A stretch of DNA of 42,262 bases from Planctomycetaceae bacterium (lineage in GTDB: Bacteria > Planctomycetota > Planctomycetia > Planctomycetales > Planctomycetaceae): positions 1 to 42,262 of the forward strand of contig JANQSH010000070.1 in NCBI GenBank assembly GCA_028284145.1, in the 5' to 3' direction. Positions 16,513 to 24,631 of the stretch are shown piece after piece. Positions within the stretch are counted from its first letter, which is position 1. Each line of letters starts with the position of its first letter. The notes below the pieces were generated by a model that ran no database searches, was not told the DNA's origin, and saw only the letters and a program-made list of their open reading frames with translations. The position numbers and the translations under genes were made by a program.

Positions 16513-16901
16513 TTCCGTCGACACCGCCTGACCTCACCAGCTTCCCACCAGAACTGACTTCTGTGAAGGTTTTGTGAACACCAGATGGGCCAGCATAATC
16601 GGGACGGGTTCCAGTAGCAAACCGGTCGGCAGATTTTGATATCCTGCCTTTGGAAAAAATCAGATTGCAGACATCTGTGCTGCTTCTCTCGCCCAACTGC
16701 ACCAGATCCGATAACCTGATCGACGACGTTTTGCGGTGAAAGACATGTGCAGTTCGAGAGACGAACTGTGGTGCAGGGCTGGCGTGATGGTGCGTTGAAT
16801 TCAGAAACTCGCCACGGCACGCAGCAGGAACGCATCATCAATCGAGGTGTCAGCGAACTGGAATTCGCAATCACGACGCAAAGCCCGCGGTTGCTGTTTC
16901 A
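16513..16901. other. Intergenic region, no supported gene
   Basis: About 390 bp. A leftward open frame of moderate length is present but has unlike-protein composition and no start signal. A 33-codon frame overlaps the sulfatase stop codon (see findings). Nothing else was recognised. Confidence 0.45.
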
Positions 16902-18335
16902 TTATTTTCGGTCGTAGTCTTTTCCATTCAGACTGCTGATCACTGACCGCATCCAGGCCTTCAACTCCTGTTGCATTGTTTCGAGCCGCTCTTTGTGCGA
17001 TGGATTGTCGGCAAGATTACTCGATTCCAGTGGATCGTCTTCCAGATTGTAAAGCTCGAACTTCGTATCATTGATGCGGTGCAGCTTCCACGGCCAGTCG
17101 GTCCAGGCGGCATGCCCATTGGCGGTCTCTTCCGGGAACTGCGGAAACTCGTCGACATCCTTCTTCATTCGTGGAGGATCATGCGGAGTCGGTTCTCCCG
17201 CGTGCTGTTTCTCCATGATGGCTTTCTGAATCTGATCGCTCCGGGTACCCTGCCCGCCCTGAAACAAGTGCCAGAATCCCAAGGGTTGACTGCGTTTCTT
17301 CGACTTGCCCGCAATGATGTCACTCACATTAATGCCATCCAGCGGGTGGGGAGCAATCAGTTCAACACCCGCCATCGCCATCAGGGTGGGATAGATGTCG
17401 AAAGTACAGACCGGCACACTGGTCCGCCCCTTGAGTTTGGCTGCAGGCCATTCGACGATCCCCGGCACGCGCAATCCCCCTTCGTAGATGCTCCCTTTTC
17501 TTGCCCGGCCGCCGGAGGTCGCGGCGTTCAGTCCGCCGTTGTCGCTGCAATACCAGAGAATCGTATTCCCGGCGATGTCCATGCTCCTTAGAGTTTTTCG
17601 CAACCGTCCCACCTGCTGGTCAAGCAGCGTGATCTCCCGGTAATACCCCGCCTGCTTTTTCCCCTCGTAAAGTGAAGGTCCGTCCGGAAATTCCCGGTGT
17701 GGATCGTGAGGTGAAGGGAACCAGATGACGGCGAACATCGGCCGCTTGCCATCCTTGTGTTTTTTCAAAAAAGCGAGTGCATCGTCCATCAGAAGAACTG
17801 ACCCCTTCCCCCTGCGATGCTCGATTTTTCCATTGCGGCTTAAGTAGGGATCGTTGTCAAAGAAGTTGAGTCCAATCACCCATTCGTCGAAGCCCATTCC
17901 GCCGGGATTGCAGGGAGAGTTCGGTTGTGCCGAACCCAGGTGCAGTTTGCCGAACATGCCGGTGACGTATCCTGCCCCCTTGAGTGTTTCTGCGATGGTC
18001 TGTTCATGTGGCCGCATGTAGCGACCGTGATTGGTGACCTTGGTGCGAATCGGTGTGCGTCCAGTAAAGACACTGGCACGGGTGGGCGAACAAACCGGTG
18101 CAGCGGTGTAGAAGCGATCGAAGACAAATCCGCTTTTCGCCATGTCATCCAGCGCGGGGGTCTTCACGAAGGGGTGTCCATTGTAACCAGTATCGCCCCA
18201 GCCCTGATCATCCGCCATGACGAGAATCATGTTCGGCTTTTCGGCGAATGCGGGTTCGAAAAGGCAGAGGCATCCGACAAAACAGAGTAGTGTTTCAATG
18301 ATGCGATGAGTGGTCGATCGAGAGATCATGTTCAA
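16902..18335 (-). CDS. Secreted Cys-type sulfatase (arylsulfatase A-like)
   Basis: A 477-residue type I sulfatase with a signal peptide (1-31, cleaved after AFA). The maturation motif CSPTR (82-86) gives Cys82 as the formylglycine site. Metal and active-site residues are visible: ADDQGWGD with Asp42/Asp43, FGKLHLG with Lys130 and His132, PSPHDPHR, and YCSDNGG. It hydrolyses a sulfate ester, probably on a sulfated glycan, in the periplasm or outside the cell. It needs a formylglycine-generating enzyme, which is not in the window. No adjacent glycoside hydrolase indicates the substrate. The stop codon overlaps a 33-codon frame. A MITE-like repeat lies 35 bp upstream of the start. Confidence 0.94.
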   Translation of the reverse strand: MNMISRSTTHRIIETLLCFVGCLCLFEPAFAEKPNMILVMADDQGWGDTGYNGHPFVKTPALDDMAKSGFVFDRFYTAAPVCSPTRASVFTGRTPIRTKVTNHGRYMRPHEQTIAETLKGAGYVTGMFGKLHLGSAQPNSPCNPGGMGFDEWVIGLNFFDNDPYLSRNGKIEHRRGKGSVLLMDDALAFLKKHKDGKRPMFAVIWFPSPHDPHREFPDGPSLYEGKKQAGYYREITLLDQQVGRLRKTLRSMDIAGNTILWYCSDNGGLNAATSGGRARKGSIYEGGLRVPGIVEWPAAKLKGRTSVPVCTFDIYPTLMAMAGVELIAPHPLDGINVSDIIAGKSKKRSQPLGFWHLFQGGQGTRSDQIQKAIMEKQHAGEPTPHDPPRMKKDVDEFPQFPEETANGHAAWTDWPWKLHRINDTKFELYNLEDDPLESSNLADNPSHKERLETMQQELKAWMRSVISSLNGKDYDRK

Positions 18336-18370
18336 GGAATTCCTTCTGGCAGGTCAGTTTTGGAGTGATA

Positions 18371-18474
18371 CCAGAGCAGTTTACCTTTTCGTGTGGCGGT
18401 CTTCGCTCGTGGGAGTCTGCGTTTGCAGACCAAAAGACGATTTTCGCGACACAGAAGAGCGTAATACGCTCTAT
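18371..18474 (-). repeat. MITE-like repeat, copy 8
   Basis: A full copy in reverse orientation. The tail CCAGAGCAGTTTACCTTTTC faces the sulfatase, and the head ends GAGCGTAATACGCTCTAT. Confidence 0.85.
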
Positions 18475-18921
18475 CCTAACAGAAGGTTTCCCAGACTGGG
18501 GAGATTGACGAGTGTTTTCCGCACACAATGTGATTATGTTAATCGGCACTCGGAAGTATGTACTTCTCAGTGCTGACAAGTTTCCCCGCGCGCGAAGGTC
18601 TCTGCGCGATTTCACTCAACACATATCGATGGCTGAGCGTTTTTTCAGCCCGCTTGTGCAGGATGCACATTTTTCATTGAGGCCGCGCGTCCGATTATTC
18701 CGATTGTACGAATAAGTCGGATCATGCTGATGATCCGTTGGGCGTTTGCGCTTGGAGCATGTCCAGAGTAACTGTAGCGTCTCAGGCACGAGTATTTCAG
18801 TTTCAAATGGTTCGCCAGCCGCTACAACGAAACCAGACATGGTTCAGCGCGCGATTGGAATGAGCCAGTGGGGAATCGCAATTCGCGTCGTCGGCTGGCC
18901 AAAACGCAATGAGGATGGGGA
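18475..18921. other. Intergenic region with a perfect hairpin, no supported gene
   Basis: About 450 bp between divergent genes. The notable structure is a perfect 8-bp inverted repeat CGGATCAT/ATGATCCG with a 4-base loop at 18718-18737. The nearby CCGATT direct repeat and a TACGAATAAGTCGG block suggest a regulatory site for the downstream surface protein. No open frame here is convincing. Confidence 0.45.
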
Positions 18922-20772
18922 ATGCGCTGGCAATCTGTTCTTCTCTTACTGATTTCACTGTCAATCATCTTCACGACTGAAACATCAACAGCGCAGCACA
19001 AACAAAGTCAATGGCTACCCTACATTGACACCGGTGGGCAACTCAACACCAACTCTGATGCTTTGGGTCAGGGCAACTGGTTTCTCCCCATCTGGGATGA
19101 CAGTCACAGCATGATCTTCGCCGACCTGCGCGGCTTGTGGAATGATCACAGCGCGGCTGAAGGGAACTGGGGAATCGGATATCGCGAGATCGTCGATGAG
19201 ACCGTATATGGCATCTATGGTTTCTACGATCTGCGGCATTCTGAAAACAACATCAACTACAATCAGATTACGCTTGGTTTCGAAGTGCTGGCGATCAACT
19301 GGGGCATGCGAATCAATGGATATATTCCCGAAGACAACTCGCAAATTGTATCAACAGATGCCTTTTTGCGGGGAAATCAGATCGTTGTGTCGTCCAATCG
19401 TGAAACGGCCTACTACGGCGCGGATCTGGAAGGGGAAATGATTCTCTGGCGGCATCAGCGGCTTTCCCATATGCCGGATCATACCAGCAATCCAATCACC
19501 GATCTCGATGCTGAGTTATGGGCCAGTGCGGGCGTTTTCTATTTCGACGCCTACGAAAGCGGCTTTGAAGAAATTTTCGGCCCACGAATTCGTGCCGAGT
19601 TGCGCCTGTATGACCTGGGACTGCTGGGTGACGGGTCGCGACTTGTGATTGGCGGCCAATATGAATACGACGAAGTGCGGGGCAACACGACAACTGCCCT
19701 GCTCTCTGTGCGGATCCCACTGCAGGCGATCGTGAATGCCGTCACCGACAAACCGACGCTGGTTGACCGCCGGATGATGACACCGATTGTCCGCGATGTG
19801 AATGTCATCACGGCGAATATCTCGCGTGAAGAAGCAGCAGTGAATCCGCTTACGGGAGATCAAATCTCAAACGTCGTCACTGTGAACAGCAATACGGCTG
19901 ACGTCCCCAATACCGTAACAACAGCCGGTAATAACAGTCTGGTGATCGCCAATGGCGACTCAGGTACCATCAATACGACGAATGTCCAATTGCAAAATGG
20001 CCAGGTTCTGTTGGGTGGAGGATCGTCGATTACTGTGACAGGTGCCGAATCAGGACTCCCGGCGACATTTACGGCTCCCGGTTCAAGACCGACGCTGACA
20101 GGCACCAGCGCATTACAGCCGGTCGTTGTGATAGCCAACAATGCCGCCATTATTGGGACCAACCTCACTGGAGGTTCAGATACCATTCAAGGGAACAATG
20201 TGACCAGCTTCCTGATTTCCAACAACACCGTCAGCGGGGCGGCAGATAACGGAGTCGAACTGAACGGAAACGTCAGCGGCGACATCATCGGCAATACATT
20301 CACAAATAATACGGACGAGGGGGTCAACATCGCCACGTTTAATGGCGGCACAATCAGTGAAAACACTTCGTCCCGGAACGGGCAAAGAGGGTTCCTGATC
20401 AACGTCATGAATGGCGGTACGATTCGTGGAAATACAACCACAGGAAACACGATCACGGGAATAACATTCACGAACTTCAACGGCGGAACGATGTCCGGCA
20501 ATACCTCTTCGGGCAACGGTTTTAATGGATTCACCGTTCGCAATTTCACAGGTGGAACGATTACTGGAAACGTAGCCAGCTTGAACGATGACGACGGATT
20601 TGAAGTCGGCTCCGCGTTAAACGGTATTCTGTTTGGTTCATGGACAGGGGGAGCATTCACAAACAACACCAGCACGGGTAACAACGATTTTGGTTTTCGT
20701 GTGAACAACCGCACCGGCGGAACGGCATCTGGCAACACAGCCACGAACAACGGCGACAACACGCTACCGTAA
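18922..20772 (+). CDS. Inverse-autotransporter (intimin-like) beta-barrel protein with right-handed beta-helix
   Basis: A 616-residue outer-surface protein. A signal peptide (about 1-25) leads to an N-terminal barrel-like region (about 28-290) rich in alternating aromatic strands, such as GNWFLPIWDD, GIGYREI and YGIYGFYDLRHSENN, which matches the inverse autotransporter beta domain. From about 330 to the end is an Asn/Thr/Gly-rich solenoid with repeated GNT and GGTISGN-like turns, typical of parallel beta-helices. In inverse autotransporters the barrel anchors an exported C-terminal passenger. The passenger here would be a beta-helix, possibly for adhesion or glycan binding. It has no Ig-like repeats, unlike intimin. 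It ends soon after the last helix coil, so it may be short for its family. Confidence 0.83.
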   Translation: MRWQSVLLLLISLSIIFTTETSTAQHKQSQWLPYIDTGGQLNTNSDALGQGNWFLPIWDDSHSMIFADLRGLWNDHSAAEGNWGIGYREIVDETVYGIYGFYDLRHSENNINYNQITLGFEVLAINWGMRINGYIPEDNSQIVSTDAFLRGNQIVVSSNRETAYYGADLEGEMILWRHQRLSHMPDHTSNPITDLDAELWASAGVFYFDAYESGFEEIFGPRIRAELRLYDLGLLGDGSRLVIGGQYEYDEVRGNTTTALLSVRIPLQAIVNAVTDKPTLVDRRMMTPIVRDVNVITANISREEAAVNPLTGDQISNVVTVNSNTADVPNTVTTAGNNSLVIANGDSGTINTTNVQLQNGQVLLGGGSSITVTGAESGLPATFTAPGSRPTLTGTSALQPVVVIANNAAIIGTNLTGGSDTIQGNNVTSFLISNNTVSGAADNGVELNGNVSGDIIGNTFTNNTDEGVNIATFNGGTISENTSSRNGQRGFLINVMNGGTIRGNTTTGNTITGITFTNFNGGTMSGNTSSGNGFNGFTVRNFTGGTITGNVASLNDDDGFEVGSALNGILFGSWTGGAFTNNTSTGNNDFGFRVNNRTGGTASGNTATNNGDNTLP

Positions 20773-20802
20773 AACGTCCGTTTGGATCGATGACACGAAA
20801 GT

Positions 20803-23800
20803 TTACCGTGCTTCATTCTCCGAACGGATCAATCCGGCCTTTGTCTCGGACGTCGCGTTGTCCTGAACCGTGCCATTGCCATCACTCTGAGATTCCGATG
20901 CGGAAGACTCGACCGGTGTCTTCTCCCTGTGTCCATCCTCTTCTGGTGATGTGGCGACCATTGTCGATGGCTGACCAAGAGGTTCGGTTTGAATCAACGG
21001 GCCGTTCGCAGCCGCCAGCTCCGGCGCGAACTGGCTGATCGGCGTTCGTGCGATCCTGCTCCACAACCAGGCAAAGCCCCGCTTCACATCGATCGCCAGA
21101 GAAAAACCGACTGGCACCAACACGAGCGTGAAAATGGTTGAGACCATCAGGCCACCAATCACCACACTCCCCAACCCGCGATACAATTCGCTCCCCGCTC
21201 CCGCGACCCATTCAATCCCGCCGTTGGCAAAAGAAGGCAGCGGAATGACCAGCGGCAACATGCCAAGGACGGTTGTTGTGGTACTCATAAAAATCGGTCG
21301 CATTCGCGTGCGGACCGATTCCGAAACCGCCTTCCGTGATTCAAAGCCTTCATCCCGCATGTAGTTCAAGGCCTGATGCACAATCAGAATCGCGTTGTTG
21401 ACCACCGTGCCGATCAGAATTACCAGACCGAGCATCGTCAGCATGTCCAACGCCTGAGAGGGAATGAACAACGTCAAAATGTAGAGGCCGGCAAACCCGC
21501 CGACCAACGCTAATGCCACACTCGTCATAATGACGACCGGATAGAAAAACGACTCGAACAAAGCGGCCATCAGCAGGTAGGTGATCACCAGCGCGAGAAT
21601 CAGGTTCCATTGCAGGTCGCGGCGGGTCTGGTCCAGTTTGTCGGCGGTGCCTGCGAGCCGAATCTGATATTGCCCCCCTTCAAATGTGGACGTCATCATC
21701 ATCGGCAGCCGAATCTCCTCGTTGACAATCCGCATCGCTTCTTCGAGCGGAACGCGATCGCTCGGCTGGAGTTGAATGGTAATCGACCGCAACCGTTCGA
21801 TGTGGTTGACCTGTTCCGGACCGGCGGAAAGTTTCACATTGGCGACCGATGCGAGTGTCGTCAACTCTCCCCTGGGACTGCTGATCGGCAACTGTTCCAC
21901 ATCCTGAGTCCGGCGGGCAAAGTCTTCCGCGCCAAAAATCACCAGATCAATTTTTTCGCCTTCGTTCCAGTAATCACCGGCGAACGCACCGTCGACCAAC
22001 GCATCGACCGTGTAACCGAGATCCGCTGCGGAGATCCCTTTTTCGGCTGCCTTCTCCCAGTTGGGCAGTACATGCAGTTCGGGGCTGGAGAGGCTCAGGC
22101 CAGGAATCGGACGCATCATGTTCCCTTCCTGCATAGGGAACTTCTGCATACACATGCCGAAGACCTTGCGTCCTTCCTGAATCAACACCTGCAGATCGGG
22201 TCCGCTGATTTCGATATCGATCGAACGTCCTCCGGACAGCGCGCTGTCGAAAAGGCTCGCCTGAGAAACAATTGGAATGACGCCCGGTTCTCTGGCGGCA
22301 GCCATCTGCATGATGGGAATCAACTCCGCTGCGCGGAGCGGTTCCGTCGATCGGGCCCCCATGAAAAGACTGCGACCCCGAGCGACGAAGAAAAAGTTAT
22401 CAATCGGCGGCCCTTGTAGCTTTTTCGCTTCTTCAGAACCAGGTTGCGCTTCCCAGTAAGGAGCCATGTCCTTTTCGATGCTCTCTCCCATTTCAATCAT
22501 CTGGTCGAGGTTGTAACCGGGCGGTGGCAACAGAATGCCGATAACCAGGTTCCGATTGCCAGTCGGCAGGTATTCGGTTTTGGGCATGATCAGATAAGCA
22601 CCGAAGATCGAGCCACAAACGAAGAACAGGACGATCGCGGTTCGAATCAGCAGACTGCCGGGCATGGTCTGCAGGCGGTCGATGAACTTCGCATAGCCAT
22701 CGGTCAGTTTGGTGCCGAATCTTACCAGTCCGAACAACCCGCGGAGTCCAAAGCCGGTTTCCTTATCGCGGTCCCGTTTCGCAGCCTGATCGCTTTCCTC
22801 CCCCGTTCGCTTCCGCAAAATCCGACGGGCGGCTGTGGGAATGACCGTGATGGAAACAATCAGCGAAAGCCCGACCGCACAACTGATGGCGATCGCGATA
22901 TCGCGGAACAACTGCCCCGCCTGTCCCTGCACAAAAATGACCGGCACGAAGACCGCGAGCGTTGTCAATGTCGAAGCCAGCACCGCCCCCCAGACTTCGA
23001 TCGTTCCTTTGCTGGACGCCTTTTCCGGGTCGCCGTTCATCTGGTAGTGCCGGTAAATATTCTCGAGTACCACAATCGCATTGTCGACGACCATTCCCAC
23101 GGCGAAGGCCATCCCTGCGAGTGAAATCACATTGATGCTGCGACCAAAGACCCGCATGAACAGAAATGTCGCAATTACGCTGATCGGAATCGACAAACCG
23201 ACGATGACAACCGACCGCGGAGAGCGGAGGAAAAACAGCAGAACGAGAATGGCCAACGTTCCGCCGACGAAAATGTTGTCGGTGACCAGTTCAGTCGCGG
23301 AGTGCAGATAGTCGGTCTGATCGTAAACCTGTTCCAGCCGGACGCCGCGTCCTTCCAGAATGCCAAGGTTGAGTTCCTCGGTCGCGATGCGGAGATTATC
23401 ACCGTAGATCAGCTTCGATTCCGAGAGTTCCAGCATGGTGATGCGACCATCACCATCGAGGTCGAGTTCCTCGCGAGCTGGTCCCATCGCTTCCACCAGA
23501 TTGGAACCAGGTGCCTGCTGCGCATTGACCGCCAGCCCGGAGATTCCTTTTTGCCGGACCACGCCATCCGGTTTTTTGTAAGACAATCCGACCTCGGCCA
23601 CATCTTTGACGCGAACGTGCGAAACGCCATCGGTTTTCAGAATGGTGTCAGCAACCTGCTCGGGCGTTTCAAACTGGCCGATGGTCCGGATAACATTCCG
23701 CAGTTTGCCTTCCCAGATATCACCGCCGGAGGTGTTCCTGTTTTGAGCCAGAAGCACGCGCCGAACGTCGGTCGCGGTCAATCCATGAGCCGCCAGTCGA

Positions 23801-24525
23801 GCCGGATCGACCACGACCCGAAACTCCTCTTCCTGGCCGCCAAACACGTTGGCATTGGCAATTCCATCGACGCGCTCGAAGCGGGCTTCAATCACATCCT
23901 GTGCGAATTTCCGCATTTTCGCTGGATCGTTCTTGCTGTTCAGCAATCGCTTGAGAACGGGATGTTCCTGCGAATGCTTCTTGATCAGCGACAGATCGAT
24001 CGGCTCCCGGCCTTCGATCATTGGTGTCAACACGTCACGAACGCCGGGATTCTGGTCGACAAACAATTTCAAGTCGTCGACTGCGGGCGGCAGCGGTTTG
24101 AGGATGAACCAGGCGATTGCGTTGGCATTTGGATTGACCGTCGTGATCGTTGGTTCGTTGGCATCGTCGGGATACTCGGACACCTGACTCAGTTTTTCGC
24201 GGACTTTCGATTGAGCCACGTCGAGATCGGTCCCGACTTCAAACTTCATCACGATTCGCCCGACCGAATCGGAACTCTCGCTGTTGAATTCCCGCAGGCC
24301 TTCGACGTTTTTGAGCTGGTCTTCCTGTTCGTCGATGATCTCCCGCTCGACTTCCTGTGCGCTGGCACCCGGCCAGGTTGTCGTGACAGTCACTTCCGGT
24401 TCCTGTACATCGGGTGTCAGTCGAACCGGTGTGGCAAACAGGGAGATGAAGCCAAATAAGACGGCAAGAATCACGCCGACGGCGACCTTCACCGGGTTGC
24501 GAATGGCAAATTCAATGAACCACAT
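20803..24525 (-). CDS. RND-family efflux pump inner-membrane subunit (AcrB-like)
   Basis: A 1240-residue RND transporter with twelve predicted membrane helices and two large periplasmic loops. TM1 starts FAIRNPVKVAVGVIL, and TM4 carries AVGMVVDNAIVVLEN (Asp481, Asn482). The periplasmic region has GRSLFMGARST-like loops and the second half has GGFAGLYILTLFIPSQALD. It should export small molecules using the proton gradient, with the MFP encoded just upstream. Two unusual parts stand out. About 50 extra residues lie near 145-205. A perfect EF-hand-type loop (DLDGDGRITMLE, 355-366) lies in the first periplasmic loop. The C-terminus has a long polar tail (about 1175-1240). No outer-membrane TolC partner is in the window. 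Confidence 0.94.
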   Translation of the reverse strand: MWFIEFAIRNPVKVAVGVILAVLFGFISLFATPVRLTPDVQEPEVTVTTTWPGASAQEVEREIIDEQEDQLKNVEGLREFNSESSDSVGRIVMKFEVGTDLDVAQSKVREKLSQVSEYPDDANEPTITTVNPNANAIAWFILKPLPPAVDDLKLFVDQNPGVRDVLTPMIEGREPIDLSLIKKHSQEHPVLKRLLNSKNDPAKMRKFAQDVIEARFERVDGIANANVFGGQEEEFRVVVDPARLAAHGLTATDVRRVLLAQNRNTSGGDIWEGKLRNVIRTIGQFETPEQVADTILKTDGVSHVRVKDVAEVGLSYKKPDGVVRQKGISGLAVNAQQAPGSNLVEAMGPAREELDLDGDGRITMLELSESKLIYGDNLRIATEELNLGILEGRGVRLEQVYDQTDYLHSATELVTDNIFVGGTLAILVLLFFLRSPRSVVIVGLSIPISVIATFLFMRVFGRSINVISLAGMAFAVGMVVDNAIVVLENIYRHYQMNGDPEKASSKGTIEVWGAVLASTLTTLAVFVPVIFVQGQAGQLFRDIAIAISCAVGLSLIVSITVIPTAARRILRKRTGEESDQAAKRDRDKETGFGLRGLFGLVRFGTKLTDGYAKFIDRLQTMPGSLLIRTAIVLFFVCGSIFGAYLIMPKTEYLPTGNRNLVIGILLPPPGYNLDQMIEMGESIEKDMAPYWEAQPGSEEAKKLQGPPIDNFFFVARGRSLFMGARSTEPLRAAELIPIMQMAAAREPGVIPIVSQASLFDSALSGGRSIDIEISGPDLQVLIQEGRKVFGMCMQKFPMQEGNMMRPIPGLSLSSPELHVLPNWEKAAEKGISAADLGYTVDALVDGAFAGDYWNEGEKIDLVIFGAEDFARRTQDVEQLPISSPRGELTTLASVANVKLSAGPEQVNHIERLRSITIQLQPSDRVPLEEAMRIVNEEIRLPMMMTSTFEGGQYQIRLAGTADKLDQTRRDLQWNLILALVITYLLMAALFESFFYPVVIMTSVALALVGGFAGLYILTLFIPSQALDMLTMLGLVILIGTVVNNAILIVHQALNYMRDEGFESRKAVSESVRTRMRPIFMSTTTTVLGMLPLVIPLPSFANGGIEWVAGAGSELYRGLGSVVIGGLMVSTIFTLVLVPVGFSLAIDVKRGFAWLWSRIARTPISQFAPELAAANGPLIQTEPLGQPSTMVATSPEEDGHREKTPVESSASESQSDGNGTVQDNATSETKAGLIRSENEAR

Positions 24526-24631
24526 CGTTTGAATCTTATTGGAAGAGGACTTATTGGAAGAGTATTGTCAGGCGTCGTTCAGTACTTCCTGATGCCGATA
24601 GCCGACGTCGTTATTTCAACCTGCCTTATAA

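Noticed and set aside
16392..16874. Leftward 160-codon frame downstream of the sulfatase
   Set aside because: It covers a degenerate MITE-like repeat, and its Cys/Trp/Arg-rich translation does not look like a folded protein.
22444..23124. Rightward 226-codon and other long frames opposite the RND pump
   Set aside because: They are complementary-strand frames caused by codon bias in the pump gene and have no domain similarity.
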